Positions 40,991-50,946 of a stretch of DNA of 64,000 bases are shown in pieces (the first letter of the stretch is position 1; each line of letters starts with the position of its first letter). The notes under the pieces were generated by a model, which saw only the letters and a program-made list of their open reading frames with translations, had not been told where the DNA came from and did not search any database. A program made the translations under genes and the position numbers. This stretch comes from Desulfomonile tiedjei (lineage in GTDB: Bacteria; Desulfobacterota; Desulfomonilia; Desulfomonilales; Desulfomonilaceae), in the NCBI GenBank assembly GCA_016218715.1, contig JACRDG010000121.1, positions 62,001-126,000 on the forward strand, read 5' to 3'.

Positions 40991-42040
40991 TCATTCACCA
41001 ATGTAGCTCTCTCGCTCTTGCCGCATCCGATCAAGCTCTTCCCTGCTCGGGAAGTTGGGGATGACCATACCGAGTTGCAGGTCCATGTCAGCGAGGATCT
41101 CTTTGATTTCGTTGAGCGATTTCCGACCGAAGTTCTTGGTCTTGAGCATTTCGGATTCCGAGCGCTGCACCAATTCACCGATGTACTTGATATCCGCGTT
41201 CTTCAGGCAGTTCGCTGACCGCACGCTCAGTTCGAGTTCACTCACGCTTCGGAAGAGGTTCTCATTGATCTCAGTCGGCATTTGAACCTTTTCCTCAATG
41301 CGGGTCTTTTCCTCCTCATCAAAATTGAGGAAGACCAGGAACTGCTCTCTCAGAATCTTGGCAGCATGGGCGAGCGCGTCTTCCGGGTATACCGTCCCGT
41401 TGGTCCAGATTTCCATGGTGAGTTTGTCGTAATCGGTTCGGCGCCCGACCCGCGCGTTGGTTATGTTGTAACTCACCTTGCGAACGGGAGAAAACACTGC
41501 ATCCAGCGCGAGCGTGCCGATGGGGTCCTCTTCCGTCTTGTTGAACTCCGCGGGGACATAGCCTTTGCCCCACGCGACGTTCATCGTCATGAAGAGACGC
41601 CCTTCATTGGACAGAGTCGCGATGATCTGTTCCGGGTTGACGATATCGACGTTCTCGTCCGTGACAAGATCTCCCGCGCGCACTTCACCCTCTCCCACTG
41701 CTTCGAGCCGTATGCTCTTGGGATAAGGAACCTGGAGTTTCAGGCGCACCTTCTTCAGATTCAGGATGAGGTCGGTTACGTCCTCTTTGACGCCCTCGAT
41801 GGTGGAGAACTCGTGTAGGACGTTCTCGATCTTGACGGAGGTGATCGCCGCGCCCTGGAGTGAGGACAGGAGGATGCGTCGGAGCGCGTTTCCAAGGGTA
41901 ATTCCGAACCCTCTTTCCAGGGGCTCGCAAACGAATTTCCCGTAGAACGGCGTGTGCGTATCTTCGTCCACCTCCATACGGCGTGGCCGTATGAGTTCCG
42001 TCCAATTTCGGCTCATAAGGGTTTGCCCGATGTCGGTCAT
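40991..42040 (-). CDS. rpoA: RNA polymerase alpha subunit
   Basis: 349 residues. The N-terminal assembly domain has [24 protein letters not shown], the dimer helix, and the C-terminal domain (about 260-349) has [19 protein letters not shown] followed by [14 protein letters not shown], for UP-element DNA and activator contact. GAGGGAGG precedes the ATG at 42040. The 171-nt gap to rpsD upstream holds two adjacent palindromes. Confidence 0.98.
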   Translation of the reverse strand: MTDIGQTLMSRNWTELIRPRRMEVDEDTHTPFYGKFVCEPLERGFGITLGNALRRILLSSLQGAAITSVKIENVLHEFSTIEGVKEDVTDLILNLKKVRLKLQVPYPKSIRLEAVGEGEVRAGDLVTDENVDIVNPEQIIATLSNEGRLFMTMNVAWGKGYVPAEFNKTEEDPIGTLALDAVFSPVRKVSYNITNARVGRRTDYDKLTMEIWTNGTVYPEDALAHAAKILREQFLVFLNFDEEEKTRIEEKVQMPTEINENLFRSVSELELSVRSANCLKNADIKYIGELVQRSESEMLKTKNFGRKSLNEIKEILADMDLQLGMVIPNFPSREELDRMRQERESYIGE

Positions 42041-42128
42041 GGCCTCCCTCGTTGTCTACCAGCCAGATCTGCTGGGCTGGGTTCCCTGTGAGTGTGTGAA
42101 GTACTCGATCTCTGTCGGTAGCCGTCGG

Positions 42129-42155
42129 TCCCGGCCGGGATCCACTCTAGAGTGG
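42129..42155. repeat. Two adjacent palindromes between rpsD and rpoA
   Basis: TCCCGGCCGGGA (42129-42140) is a perfect 12-bp palindrome and CCACTCTAGAGTGG (42142-42155) a perfect 14-bp palindrome, one base apart. They lie about 90 nt before the rpoA start in the transcript. They could form small hairpins or bind a dimeric protein; no function is known to me. Confidence 0.5.
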
Positions 42156-42211
42156 GTCGCGACTCGTTTGATGCAGGGACCAAAGGGGCCCGACAGAGTT
42201 GGTGCGGGAAC

Positions 42212-42838
42212 TTACCTGGAGTAAAACTCCACGATCAACTGTTCTCTTATATTCGAAGGCAGTTCTTCACGTGTCGGCATAGCCTTAACTACCCCCTTAA
42301 AGTTGTCCGCGTCCACTTCCAGCCATGCGGGAAGCCCTCGGCGTATCGCCGTTTTCAGGGACTCCTCGATAAACGGGTTGGACCGGCTCTTTTCCTTGAG
42401 TTCCACGACCATCCCGGGCTTGGTGCGGAAGGACGCGATGTCCACTTTCCGGCCGTTTACCAGGAAGTGACCGTGATTGATGAGTTGCCGGGCCTCGGAC
42501 CTGGATGCCGCGAATCCCATGCGGTAGACGATGTTGTCCAACCGCGATTCCAGTAACAGCAGCAGGTTCTCGCCGGTAACGCCTTTTTTCCGCTCGGCCA
42601 GATGGATGCAGTTTCGAAACTGTTTCTCCAACACTCCGTAAATCCTTCGCACTTTCTGCTTCTCACGGAGCTGAACGCCGTAATCGGTGGTCTTGGGACG
42701 CCCCTGGCCATGCTGTCCGGGAGGGTAGTTCCGCCTCTCCACGGAGCACTTGTCCGAGTAGCACCGATCCCCTTTGAGATACAACTTCGTCGTTTCTCGC
42801 CGGCAGAATCTGCAGACTGATTCTCGATAACGAGCCAA
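42212..42838 (-). CDS. rpsD: 30S ribosomal protein S4, zinc-binding form
   Basis: 208 residues. The N-terminal zinc site has four Cys ([19 protein letters not shown], then DKCS), and the S4 RNA-binding domain [19 protein letters not shown] is in the middle. It is a primary assembly protein of the 30S body. No alpha-operon leader pseudoknot of the E. coli type was recognised. Confidence 0.98.
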   Translation of the reverse strand: MARYRESVCRFCRRETTKLYLKGDRCYSDKCSVERRNYPPGQHGQGRPKTTDYGVQLREKQKVRRIYGVLEKQFRNCIHLAERKKGVTGENLLLLLESRLDNIVYRMGFAASRSEARQLINHGHFLVNGRKVDIASFRTKPGMVVELKEKSRSNPFIEESLKTAIRRGLPAWLEVDADNFKGVVKAMPTREELPSNIREQLIVEFYSR

Positions 42839-42885
42839 CCCGATCTCCTTTAGTCTGGTAAATACCTATTGGCGGTCAAGGGCTG

Positions 42886-43275
42886 TTACACCCTTCTTCT
42901 CTTTGGCGGCCGGCACCCATTGTGGGGTATCGGAGTGACGTCCTTGATCAGGGTTATGTTGAACCCCGTGGCCTGGAGAGCCCTGAGCGCAGCCTCTCGG
43001 CCGGCACCAGGGCCTTTGATCAGGACCTCGACGCTCCGCATCCCTTGATCCATCGCCTTTCGGGCCGCGTCCTCCGCTGCCAGTTGCGCGGCGAACGGAG
43101 TGGACTTCCTGGACCCCTTGAAACCCTGAGTCCCTGCCGAAGACCACGCGACCACATTTCCCTCAGGGTCGGTTATCGTCACGATGGTGTTGTTGAAGGT
43201 CGACTGTATATGCGCGACTCCCCGGGGAATGCTTTTCTTTTCCCTTTTCTTTTTAACAACTCGCCGTCTTGGCAT
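42886..43275 (-). CDS. rpsK: 30S ribosomal protein S11
   Basis: 129 residues: [28 protein letters not shown] at the start and [19 protein letters not shown] at the end, both family hallmarks. GGAG six bases before the ATG at 43275 makes it a better start than the TTG one codon earlier. Confidence 0.98.
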   Translation of the reverse strand: MPRRRVVKKKREKKSIPRGVAHIQSTFNNTIVTITDPEGNVVAWSSAGTQGFKGSRKSTPFAAQLAAEDAARKAMDQGMRSVEVLIKGPGAGREAALRALQATGFNITLIKDVTPIPHNGCRPPKRRRV

Positions 43276-43412
43276 CAAGTTCTCCCTACAACGGGGCCGC
43301 GAACGGTCCGTTGTTTCGTGTTAGAGCGAACAGAGCATCGTTGCCGGTCGCTTGCCTGAGGAAGAGACTCCCCGGCGGAGCGGTGTTCCACTCTGGCCGC
43401 CTGGGCCTCGCG

Positions 43413-43781
43413 CTACTTGCGTCTGCCGATTTGCATCTTGCGGGGACCCTTGCGCGTCCGCGCGTTCGTGTGCGTGCGTTGGCCCCGGACCGGAAGACCG
43501 CGACGATGCCGCAGACCACGATAGCACCCCAGGTCCATGAGTCTCTTGATGTTCATACCGATTTCCCGGCGTAGGTCTCCCTCCACCTTGTATGAACTGT
43601 CAAGCACCTCACGAATCTTGGCGACGTCTACTTCGGTCAGCTGATCCGACTTCATGTTCGGATCGAGACCGGTTTGTTCCATAATCTTCCGGGCGCTGGT
43701 ACGTCCTATCCCGTAGATGTACGTCAGCGCTATCTCCATTCGTTTGTTCTTGGGAAGGTCAATACCCGCTATACGCGCCAC
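43413..43781 (-). CDS. rpsM: 30S ribosomal protein S13
   Basis: 122 residues: [19 protein letters not shown] opens the protein and [20 protein letters not shown] is the conserved end that contacts the P-site tRNA region. It follows rpmJ with a 41-nt gap; the 137-nt gap to rpsK behind it has no frame I would call. Confidence 0.98.
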   Translation of the reverse strand: MARIAGIDLPKNKRMEIALTYIYGIGRTSARKIMEQTGLDPNMKSDQLTEVDVAKIREVLDSSYKVEGDLRREIGMNIKRLMDLGCYRGLRHRRGLPVRGQRTHTNARTRKGPRKMQIGRRK

Positions 43782-43822
43782 AATGTTCCTCCTGGCGACA
43801 CACGACCCGGGGTTGTCAGGAC

Positions 43823-43936
43823 TTAGCCCTGACGCTGCTTATGCTTCGGGTTTTCACAAATCACCCGCACAATACCCTTGCGCCGGATGATCTTACATTT
43901 GTCACAGATTTTCTTAACCGATGCCCGTACTTTCAT
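43823..43936 (-). CDS. rpmJ: 50S ribosomal protein L36
   Basis: 37 residues starting [20 protein letters not shown], with zinc ligands Cys11, Cys14, Cys27 and His32, the zinc-containing form. Length and sequence are typical. GGAGG lies upstream. The gene falls between adk and rpsM; infA and map, often found here, are absent. Confidence 0.96.
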   Translation of the reverse strand: MKVRASVKKICDKCKIIRRKGIVRVICENPKHKQRQG

Positions 43937-43975
43937 GGGCGCCTCCTCCTCACCACCAGACCGCGATCCTCGCGA

Positions 43976-44623
43976 TCAACCAAGGACCTTCTTGATCTGG
44001 TTGAAGATCTCGTCAATGGGACCGACCCCTGCAACACGACGAAGCAAGGTCTTCTTGTCATAGAAGTCGATCAGCGGCGCGGTCTGTTTGTTGTACACTT
44101 TCAGCCGCTCTCTGATTGTCGCTTCCGAGTCGTCATCCCTCTGGTAAAGCTCACTGCCACACTTGTCGCAGATTCCCTCTTTCTTCGGCGCATTGAACAT
44201 CACGTGAAACATCGCTCCGCAATCTGAGTTCCTGCACGTGCGCCGACCGGCAAGCCGCGCGACCAGTTCCTCGTCCGGAACGTCGACCAGTACCGCATGA
44301 TCCAGGTTCTGTCCGAGGCGTTGCAGCATTCCGTCCAAGGCTTGGGCCTGCGGGAGCGTTCTGGGAAACCCGTCGAGCATGTAGCCTTTGCCGAGGTCGG
44401 GTTTGCTCAGTCGCTCTTCGACAACGCCGATAACCACGTCATCGGGAACCAGTTCCCCTTTGTCCATATAGGTCTTGGCCTTCAGGCCCATCGGGGTTCC
44501 TTCTTTGAGCGCTGCCCTGAAAATGTCGCCCGTCGAAATCTGCGGAACGCTGTATGTCTCCGTCAGTTTCTTCGCCTGCGTGCCTTTACCCGATCCAGGT
44601 CCTCCCAAAAGTACGATCCTCAT
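43976..44623 (-). CDS. adk: Adenylate kinase
   Basis: 215 residues, long-lid type. The P-loop is LLGGPGSGKGTQAKKL and MLDGFPRTLPQA is the AMP site. The lid has a four-Cys zinc site (CRNSDC, then CDKCGSELYQRDDD). It interconverts ATP + AMP and 2 ADP. It lies 31 nt behind secY and ahead of rpmJ. Confidence 0.98.
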   Translation of the reverse strand: MRIVLLGGPGSGKGTQAKKLTETYSVPQISTGDIFRAALKEGTPMGLKAKTYMDKGELVPDDVVIGVVEERLSKPDLGKGYMLDGFPRTLPQAQALDGMLQRLGQNLDHAVLVDVPDEELVARLAGRRTCRNSDCGAMFHVMFNAPKKEGICDKCGSELYQRDDDSEATIRERLKVYNKQTAPLIDFYDKKTLLRRVAGVGPIDEIFNQIKKVLG

Positions 44624-44654
44624 AGTTCCATCCTTTTCTTCGAGAGTTCGAGGC

Positions 44655-45947
44655 CTACCGCCTCCCCTTGATCCGGCCCGATCGGATGAATCCTTCGTAA
44701 TGCCGCTGTATCATGTGGGATTCGATTTGCGTCAAGGTGTCGAGTGCCACACCCACCACAATGAGCAGCGAGGTTCCTCCGAAATAGAAGGGCGCGTTGA
44801 ACCGTGAAGCCAAAATGGACGGGAGAACACATATGACCGAAACATATATGGCTCCCCCGAACGTCAACCTTGTCAGAACCTTGTCGATGTACTGCGAGGT
44901 CTTCTTCCCGGGCCGTATGCCAGGGATGTACCCCCCGTATTTCTTCATGTTCTCGGCCACGTCCACCGGGTTGAAGGTCACCGCGGTGTAGAAGTAGCAG
45001 AAAAAGATGATGAGCGCTACGTAGAGGAGTTCATACACCAGGGTTGCCGGCCGCAGCCACGCCGCCATCTGCGTCACAATGGGGACGTTCAGAAACTGGG
45101 CGATGGTAGCTGGAAAGATGATCAGCGACGACGCAAAGATCGGCGGGATAACCCCTGCGGTGTTTACCTTCAGCGGCAGGTGCGTGCTCTGACCTCCGTA
45201 CACCCGCCTGCCGACCACTCTCTTCGCATACTGCACCGGAATGCGGCGTTGGCCCCTCTCTACGAACACAATGGTCGCAATGACCCCCACCATGATGACC
45301 AGGAGCAGTAACAGGATCAGGAATCCCATATCGCCCGTTTTCACGAGCTGTACGGTATTCCCGAGCGCGGAGGGCATTCTGGCCACGATACCGGCAAAGA
45401 TGATCAACGAAATGCCGTTGCCGATCCCGCGTTCGGTGATTTGCTCACCCAGCCACATGATGAACGCGGTCCCTGCAGTCAGGGTGATCATGGCCAGGAT
45501 GACGAACGCGGTCTTGTTCATGTAAACCATATTGCCCGATTGAGCCAAGCCGATGCTGATCCCCATCCCCTGAATCAGGGACAGCCCGACCGTTCCGTAC
45601 CTCGTGTACTGGGTGATCTTTTTCCGGCCCGCCTCGCCCTCTTTGGAGAGCCGCTCCAGATGCGGAATGACCACGGTAAGCAACTGCAAAATGATCGAAG
45701 CGCTGATGTACGGCATGATCCCGAGGGAGAAGACGGAGAAATGCTCCATCGCGCCGCCCGTAAACATGTCGATGACGCCGAACAGCGTCTGCTGCGATTT
45801 GTCGAAAAAGTCTTTCAGCGCGGCGGTATTGATACCGGGAGTAGGGATATGCACTCCGACACGATACACGAGGAGCATCAGAAGCGTGAAGATCACTCTG
45901 CGCTTGAGTTCCGGGATCTTAGCTATATTGCCGAAGGAACCGATCAC
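44655..45947 (-). CDS. secY: Preprotein translocase channel subunit SecY
   Basis: About 430 residues with ten membrane segments and conserved stretches TPGINTAALKDFF near the N-terminus and GYIPGIRPGKKTSQYID. It forms the protein-conducting channel with SecE and SecG. Two GTG starts are possible, 45953 and 45947; GGGAG lies seven bases before 45947 and overlaps the other, so the shorter is chosen. Placed after rplO as usual. Confidence 0.97.
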   Translation of the reverse strand: MIGSFGNIAKIPELKRRVIFTLLMLLVYRVGVHIPTPGINTAALKDFFDKSQQTLFGVIDMFTGGAMEHFSVFSLGIMPYISASIILQLLTVVIPHLERLSKEGEAGRKKITQYTRYGTVGLSLIQGMGISIGLAQSGNMVYMNKTAFVILAMITLTAGTAFIMWLGEQITERGIGNGISLIIFAGIVARMPSALGNTVQLVKTGDMGFLILLLLLVIMVGVIATIVFVERGQRRIPVQYAKRVVGRRVYGGQSTHLPLKVNTAGVIPPIFASSLIIFPATIAQFLNVPIVTQMAAWLRPATLVYELLYVALIIFFCYFYTAVTFNPVDVAENMKKYGGYIPGIRPGKKTSQYIDKVLTRLTFGGAIYVSVICVLPSILASRFNAPFYFGGTSLLIVVGVALDTLTQIESHMIQRHYEGFIRSGRIKGRR

Positions 45948-45999
45948 GGCCACACTCCCTTAACAGGAAACAGGGGATGACAGGAACAGACGCGTTCCG

Positions 46000-46428
46000 T
46001 CACTCCACCTTGCCCCCTGCCGCTTCAATCTTTGACCTGGCTGCGGAGCTTACTCGGTCCACGCGCACGGTGTACGCCGCGGGGACGTCTCCATCAGCGA
46101 GGAGCTTCACTGGTCCGCTCCGCTTCAGAATGCCCTTATCTCTCAGCAATTCAGGGGTTATCACGTCTTGAGGGTCCAAGCGGGCCAGGTCTTTTACGTT
46201 GAGGACGTTATAATGGATCTTGAAGATGTTCGTAAACCCCTTCTTGGGCAATCGCCTCTGGAGGGGCATCTGCCCGCCTTCGAACCCTGGAGACACACGA
46301 CCCCCGCTGCGCGCCTTCTGGCCTTTGTGTCCTTTGCCGCTGGTCTTTCCCACGCCGGACGATTCGCCGCGGCCGAGTCGCCGGTGCTTCTTGCGGCTCT
46401 GGGGTGCTTTCAGATTTGACAAATCCAT
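46000..46428 (-). CDS. rplO: 50S ribosomal protein L15
   Basis: 142 residues: LGRGESSGVGKTSGKGHKGQ in the Gly-rich N-terminal extension and FEGGQMPLQRRLPKKGF are hallmarks. Its product is a 23S rRNA-binding protein in late 50S assembly. Separated from secY by 52 nt. Confidence 0.98.
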   Translation of the reverse strand: MDLSNLKAPQSRKKHRRLGRGESSGVGKTSGKGHKGQKARSGGRVSPGFEGGQMPLQRRLPKKGFTNIFKIHYNVLNVKDLARLDPQDVITPELLRDKGILKRSGPVKLLADGDVPAAYTVRVDRVSSAARSKIEAAGGKVE

Positions 46429-46449
46429 GATGACCTACCCCTCACGGAA

Positions 46450-46629
46450 CTATTCCGCGACCTGTTCCCATTCTACTAGATGATTCACCTTCAGGATCAT
46501 CCCGCGAATTGCCGGGGTGTCCTGGAGGGTCCGACTTTGCATGCGCTTCCGGAGGCCTAAACCGCGGACCGTCTCGACCTGCGACTTGGTGGCTTTGATC
46601 AGGCTCCTTTTCAGAGTGACCTTAAGCAT
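46450..46629 (-). CDS. rpmD: 50S ribosomal protein L30
   Basis: 59 residues, [17 protein letters not shown] followed by [21 protein letters not shown], a standard L30. The ATG at 46629 overlaps the rpsE stop by 8 bp; the frame is open further upstream but only as a shadow of rpsE. Confidence 0.97.
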   Translation of the reverse strand: MLKVTLKRSLIKATKSQVETVRGLGLRKRMQSRTLQDTPAIRGMILKVNHLVEWEQVAE

Positions 46630-47164
46630 TGGAACGGTCCTCCTCTGTCTTTTCGCCCTCTTCGTCCGACGAAGGGCCGATCTTACCCAGTTTCCTCGCG
46701 ATCTGTTCCCGAGTCCGCAGTGCTTTGAGCCCCTCGAAAGTCGCTTTGACGACATTGTGAGGGTTGTTGGTCCCGATACACTTGGTGAGGATGTCAGTAA
46801 TGCCAACCGTTTCCATGACCGCTCGGACCGCTCCGCCGGCAATGACGCCGGTTCCGGATCCCGCGGGCTTGAGGACTACCTTGGCAGCTCCATACTCCCC
46901 GACGATCCCGTGCGGAATGGTGCCTTTCTGGATCGGTACGTCCACCATGGACGATTTCGCTTGCTCGACACCTTTTCGTATGGCTTCCGGGACCTCGTTG
47001 GCCTTGCCCAAGCCGTAGCCGACACGACCGCGGCCGTCGCCGACCACCACGATCGCGCTGAACGAGAACCTTCTACCGCCTTTGACCACCTTGGCCACTC
47101 GACTCAAGTGGACGACCCGGTCCCTAAATTCGCCTTCCACTGCCACATCGGGATAATTTACCAA
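46622..47164 (-). CDS. rpsE: 30S ribosomal protein S5
   Basis: 180 residues: double-stranded RNA-binding N-terminal domain ([33 protein letters not shown]) and C-terminal domain with [16 protein letters not shown]. The start is a TTG, the only candidate correctly spaced from AAAGGAGG; a nearby ATG frame stops after four codons. It ends in an acidic tail ([13 protein letters not shown]). Confidence 0.98.
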   Translation of the reverse strand: MVNYPDVAVEGEFRDRVVHLSRVAKVVKGGRRFSFSAIVVVGDGRGRVGYGLGKANEVPEAIRKGVEQAKSSMVDVPIQKGTIPHGIVGEYGAAKVVLKPAGSGTGVIAGGAVRAVMETVGITDILTKCIGTNNPHNVVKATFEGLKALRTREQIARKLGKIGPSSDEEGEKTEEDRSNA

Positions 47165-47185
47165 GTGGGCATCCTCCTTTTGCCG

Positions 47186-47554
47186 CTAGAAATCCAGACC
47201 GCCGTCGCGGGCGCCGTCAGCCAGGGCCCTGACTTTGCCGTGGTACAGATACGAACCTCTGTCAAACACTACCTTGATGATGTTCAGTTCCTTGGCCCGC
47301 GCGGCAAGACGTTTGCCCACCTCTGCGGCTACATCCTTGTTGAAAGGGTCTCCTGGCTTTCTGCGGAACTCTTTGTCAAGAGTGGACGCCTGAACGAGCG
47401 TAGCCCCCTTTTGATCGTCTATGATCTGAGCGTAGATGTGGCGGCTCGACCGAAAAACCGTAAGGCGAGGCCTACCACCGCTCTCCTTGACCTTGAATCG
47501 TACCCGTCTGGCCCTCTTCGTACTGGCGGCCAGTCTACTCGTTCCTTTGGACAT
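47186..47554 (-). CDS. rplR: 50S ribosomal protein L18
   Basis: 122 residues: RPRLTVFRSSRHIYAQIIDD and VVFDRGSYLYHGKVRALADGARDGGLDF match L18, a 5S rRNA-binding protein. 21 nt separate it from rpsE. Confidence 0.98.
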   Translation of the reverse strand: MSKGTSRLAASTKRARRVRFKVKESGGRPRLTVFRSSRHIYAQIIDDQKGATLVQASTLDKEFRRKPGDPFNKDVAAEVGKRLAARAKELNIIKVVFDRGSYLYHGKVRALADGARDGGLDF

Positions 47555-47618
47555 CTGGATTTCCTCTCAACCCCTCGGGGAAAAAGCATCGGGCGCTCAC
47601 GCGACCCATGCCGCGAAG

Positions 47619-48158
47619 CTACTTCCCACCGGCCTTACCAACCTTGCGCCGGATCTCTTCACCCTGGTACCGTATGCCTTTGCCGCGGTACGGTTCGGGC
47701 TTGCGGACTCTTCGTATGCGTGCGGCAATTTCTCCGACTTGTTGTTTGTCGATCCCTCGCACGTGGATGATGGTATTCTTCTCTACTTCGACCGTGATTC
47801 CCTCGGGAATCGGCATCACCACCGGATTGGAATACCCCACGTTCAGGGTAAGGGCCTGCTCATGAGCCTCAGCCCGGTACCCGACCCCCTGTATTTCGAG
47901 GGTCTTGGTGAAGCCGGCGGTGACTCCCGTCACCATGTTCTGGATCAGCGTCCTCATCAGCCCGTGCATTGCCCGGGACTTGCGGTGATCCGAGGTCGCA
48001 GACACGCGAATGTGCCCCTCATCCACGTCTACGGAAACCAGGTCGGAAACCGTCATTTGCAGGGACCCTTTCGGGCCCTCAACGGTCATGACGGGAATTG
48101 CATACGAGACTTTGACCTTTTCAGGTATAGTAACAGGGGCCTTGCCAATCCTGGACAT
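47619..48158 (-). CDS. rplF: 50S ribosomal protein L6
   Basis: 179 residues: MSRIGKAPVTIPEKVKV opening and EPYRGKGIRYQGEEIRRKVGK end are typical. Two L6 repeats bind 23S rRNA near the sarcin-ricin loop. Confidence 0.98.
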   Translation of the reverse strand: MSRIGKAPVTIPEKVKVSYAIPVMTVEGPKGSLQMTVSDLVSVDVDEGHIRVSATSDHRKSRAMHGLMRTLIQNMVTGVTAGFTKTLEIQGVGYRAEAHEQALTLNVGYSNPVVMPIPEGITVEVEKNTIIHVRGIDKQQVGEIAARIRRVRKPEPYRGKGIRYQGEEIRRKVGKAGGK

Positions 48159-48183
48159 TATGAGAGCTCCTCAAGTAATTCGG

Positions 48184-48588
48184 TTACCAGATGCTGCAGA
48201 GAACCTCGCCACCGATATGCCGCTTCTTTGCCTCCCGGTCGGTCATGACCCCCTGAGAGGTGGACAGGATCAACATTCCAATCCCGCCGTGGCTCTGGAT
48301 GTGGTGGTCGTGACCCACATACACCCTTCGACCCGGTCTTGAGACCCTATCGAGCCCTTCGATGACACACTGGGTCTCGTCGTCGAAGCGCAGAGTGAGC
48401 TTGAGCACCCCCTGCTTGTTCTTTGGCGAACGTATGACCTTGTATTTCTTGACAAACCCTTCCTCCTTCATGATCTGCGCGATGCTGATCTTGAGATTGG
48501 ATGCGGGAATCGTCACCTGTTCTTTCCGTGCTTGCCTGGCGTTGCGAATGCGCGTGAGCATATCCGCGATCGGGTCAGTCATACTCAT
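48184..48588 (-). CDS. rpsH: 30S ribosomal protein S8
   Basis: 134 residues: MTDPIADMLTRIRNA near the start and GIGMLILSTSQGVMTDREAKK near the end. In other bacteria S8 represses this operon by binding its own mRNA; I did not recognise such a site. A second Met lies two codons in. Confidence 0.98.
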   Translation of the reverse strand: MSMTDPIADMLTRIRNARQARKEQVTIPASNLKISIAQIMKEEGFVKKYKVIRSPKNKQGVLKLTLRFDDETQCVIEGLDRVSRPGRRVYVGHDHHIQSHGGIGMLILSTSQGVMTDREAKKRHIGGEVLCSIW

Positions 48589-48600
48589 GGTGTGAGTCTC

Positions 48601-48786
48601 CTACCAGCTCGATTTGACCATACCCGGGATGTTGCCCTTCAGGGCATGGTTCCTCAGGCATATCCGACACAAATGGAATTTCCGATAGTACGCTCTCGGA
48701 CGGCCGCAGATCTGACACCGGTTGTACTGTCTGACCGCGAATTTCTGAGTCCTTGCCGCTTTGACTATCATACTCGTTTTGGCCAC
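48601..48786 (-). CDS. rpsN: 30S ribosomal protein S14, zinc-binding short form
   Basis: 61 residues with CQICGRP and [10 protein letters not shown] giving the four-Cys zinc site of the short type Z S14. It ends in GMVKSSW as usual. 12 nt separate it from rpsH. Confidence 0.98.
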   Translation of the reverse strand: MAKTSMIVKAARTQKFAVRQYNRCQICGRPRAYYRKFHLCRICLRNHALKGNIPGMVKSSW

Positions 48787-48810
48787 GGTACCTCCCTGCA
48801 GGTTGCGCGT

Positions 48811-49353
48811 CTACTTCCTGAACGGCATTCCCAAAAGCCCCAAAAGCTCGCGGGCTTCCTCATCGGTCTTGGCGGATGTCACCAGGGTGATGTTCATTCC
48901 CCGGATCTTCTCGATCTGATCGTAATTAATCTCGGGGAAGATGATCTGTTCTTTGATCCCCATCGAGAAATTGCCTCTCCCATCGAATCCTTTTGGGCTG
49001 ACCCCGCGGAAGTCCCGCACGCGAGGCAATGCGACATTGATGAGCTTGTCGAGGAAGTGATACATGTTGGTCCGTCTGAGTGTGACCTTACATCCGATGG
49101 TCATCCCTTCCCGAAGCTTGAAGGTCGCTATGGATTTTCTCGCCTTCCGAAGCACCGGCAATTGACCCGTGATCAGCGCCATCTCGTTCTGGGCGTTTTC
49201 CAGCACCTTCGGATTCTGTATCGCCTCGCCCAGTCCCATATTGACGACCATCTTCTCGAGGGTCGGTACCTGCATGGGATTCTTGTACTTGAATTTCTCC
49301 ATAAGCGCAGGCACGACGGATTTACTATAGTATTCCTTCAGCCGCGAATCCAT
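48811..49353 (-). CDS. rplE: 50S ribosomal protein L5
   Basis: 180 residues: [20 protein letters not shown], then [19 protein letters not shown], both family hallmarks. Its product binds 5S rRNA in the central protuberance. Gap to rplX 13 nt. Confidence 0.98.
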   Translation of the reverse strand: MDSRLKEYYSKSVVPALMEKFKYKNPMQVPTLEKMVVNMGLGEAIQNPKVLENAQNEMALITGQLPVLRKARKSIATFKLREGMTIGCKVTLRRTNMYHFLDKLINVALPRVRDFRGVSPKGFDGRGNFSMGIKEQIIFPEINYDQIEKIRGMNITLVTSAKTDEEARELLGLLGMPFRK

Positions 49354-49366
49354 GTCGCTGTTCCTT

Positions 49367-49687
49367 CTAGGCGTCTATCGTTTCGTTGCATTTCTTGCAA
49401 TAACGGACCCGGTCCCCCGAATCGAGTGTCCGCCGGCCGATCCGGCTCGGCTTGGAGCACTTCGGACAGACAAGCATCAGTTTGGCCAGCTTGATGGGGG
49501 CTTCCTTTTCGATGATACCGCCTTGTTGGCTGGCTGAGGTTCCACCCTTCTTGTGGCGCTTGACCATATTGAGCCGTTCGACCAGCGCGGTATCCTTCTC
49601 GGTGAAGACCTTCAGCACCTTGCCCTGTCTCCCCTTCTCCTTGCCGGCGAGGACCTTGACCTTGTCATTCTTCTTGATCAGAGACAT
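49367..49687 (-). CDS. rplX: 50S ribosomal protein L24
   Basis: 106 residues: a KOW motif ([20 protein letters not shown]) at the N-terminus and a C-terminal four-Cys segment ([20 protein letters not shown]) that may bind zinc. An early 50S assembly protein. One base separates it from rplN. Confidence 0.98.
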   Translation of the reverse strand: MSLIKKNDKVKVLAGKEKGRQGKVLKVFTEKDTALVERLNMVKRHKKGGTSASQQGGIIEKEAPIKLAKLMLVCPKCSKPSRIGRRTLDSGDRVRYCKKCNETIDA

Positions 49688-49688
49688 C

Positions 49689-50057
49689 TCACAGCACCTC
49701 CGGGGCGAGGGAGACGATCTTCATGAATTTCTTCGCTCTCAACTCCCGGGCCACCGGGCCGAAAATACGGGTCCCGATGGGTTCGAGCTGGTTGTTGATG
49801 AGCACCGCGGAGTTGTCGTCAAAGCGGATGTACGATCCGTCGGGCCGTCGCACCTGCCGGCGGGTCCTGACGATCACGGCCTTGTGGACTTCACCCTTCT
49901 TCACTTTGGAATTCGGGATGGCCTCTTTCACGGACACGACCACAATGTCGCCGACGCTGGCATACTTGCGACGGGTGCCCCCGAGCACCTTGATGCAAAA
50001 GAGCTCCTTGGCGCCGGAGTTATCGGCCACGTCCATGCGTGTTTGCTGTTGAATCAT
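49689..50057 (-). CDS. rplN: 50S ribosomal protein L14
   Basis: 122 residues starting [20 protein letters not shown] and ending [11 protein letters not shown], the exact family length. GGAGG precedes the ATG at 50057; frame upstream of it is rpsQ shadow. Start overlaps the rpsQ stop by 4 bp. Confidence 0.98.
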   Translation of the reverse strand: MIQQQTRMDVADNSGAKELFCIKVLGGTRRKYASVGDIVVVSVKEAIPNSKVKKGEVHKAVIVRTRRQVRRPDGSYIRFDDNSAVLINNQLEPIGTRIFGPVARELRAKKFMKIVSLAPEVL

Positions 50058-50341
50058 GGGGTACCTCCGGGCAGCGCGGCCTCTCTGATGACCCTGCGGA
50101 CCCGCCAATGCTTATGGCGACTCATCGGCCGGGTTTCCACGATCATCACCTCGTCGCCTATGCGGCAGCGGTTCTCTTCATCGTGTGCCATGAAGCGTTT
50201 TCTCCGGCGGATGAACTTCTTGTACACGGGGTGGATCACCGTCCGGCTTACTTCCACCACTACGGTCTTGTCCATCTTGTTGCTGACGACTACGCCGGTT
50301 CTTACCTTACGTTGCTTTCGGACGTCGGAGGAGCTCGTCAT
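50054..50341 (-). CDS. rpsQ: 30S ribosomal protein S17
   Basis: 95 residues: [18 protein letters not shown] and [17 protein letters not shown] are typical. It overlaps both rpmC (upstream) and rplN (downstream) by 4 bp, so the three are translationally coupled. Confidence 0.98.
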   Translation of the reverse strand: MTSSSDVRKQRKVRTGVVVSNKMDKTVVVEVSRTVIHPVYKKFIRRRKRFMAHDEENRCRIGDEVMIVETRPMSRHKHWRVRRVIREAALPGGTP

Positions 50342-50532
50342 GTAGACGCCTCCTTTTCTCTGATGATAGTTAGCACCCGGGCTATTTCCCGGCGAAGTTT
50401 CTTCAGGCGATCAGTCTTATCGAGCTGGCCGGTGGCGTGCTTGAACCGCAGCTTGAACTCCTCTTCGCGAAATTCTTTCTCTTTCGCTTGGAGTCCCTCC
50501 GGGCCAAGGTCCCTGAGTTCTTTGGACTTCAT
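50338..50532 (-). CDS. rpmC: 50S ribosomal protein L29
   Basis: 64-residue helical protein, [20 protein letters not shown], with [14 protein letters not shown] at the end, near the exit tunnel. It overlaps rplP by 4 bp. Confidence 0.97.
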   Translation of the reverse strand: MKSKELRDLGPEGLQAKEKEFREEEFKLRFKHATGQLDKTDRLKKLRREIARVLTIIREKEAST

Positions 50533-50945
50533 GACAGCTCCTCACGGGTAACGAAGCGAGTCTGAATCGGCATCTTCATAGCGGCAAGACGGAAAGCTTG
50601 CTGTGCCACTTCCAGAGGCACGCCTTCCATTTCGTACATGATCTTGCCAGGCTTCACCACGGCAACCCACTCCTCCGGCGCGCCTTTGCCCTTGCCCATT
50701 CTGGTCTCGGCCGGTTTCTTGGTGATGGGCTTGTCGGGAAACACGCGGATCCAGATCTTGCCGCCTCTCTTCACGTGACGCGTCATCGCCACACGGCCTG
50801 CCTCGATCTGTCTCGCGGTTATCCACCCCGGCACCATGGCCATGAGGCCGAACTCACCGAAGGCAATGTGCGTGCCGCTCTGCGGGCTTCCCTTGGTACG
50901 ACCCTTTTGCCGTTTTCTGTATTTGACTTTCTTGGGCGCAAGCAT
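50529..50945 (-). CDS. rplP: 50S ribosomal protein L16
   Basis: 138 residues: [39 protein letters not shown] and [20 protein letters not shown] are diagnostic. L16 helps form the A-site region of the 50S subunit. Confidence 0.98.
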   Translation of the reverse strand: MLAPKKVKYRKRQKGRTKGSPQSGTHIAFGEFGLMAMVPGWITARQIEAGRVAMTRHVKRGGKIWIRVFPDKPITKKPAETRMGKGKGAPEEWVAVVKPGKIMYEMEGVPLEVAQQAFRLAAMKMPIQTRFVTREELS

Positions 50946-50946
50946 T

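Noticed and set aside
40235-41218. Plus-strand frame of 327 codons starting at the CATG shared with the CbiO-type gene
   Set aside because: Most of it is antisense to rplQ and rpoA and stays open because of their codon bias. The first ~70 codons look somewhat coding-like, but there is no ribosome site and the frame runs through the R1 repeat.
46517-47770. Long plus-strand frame antisense to rpmD, rpsE and rplR
   Set aside because: The genes on the minus strand are certain; the antisense product has no recognisable domain and no ribosome site.
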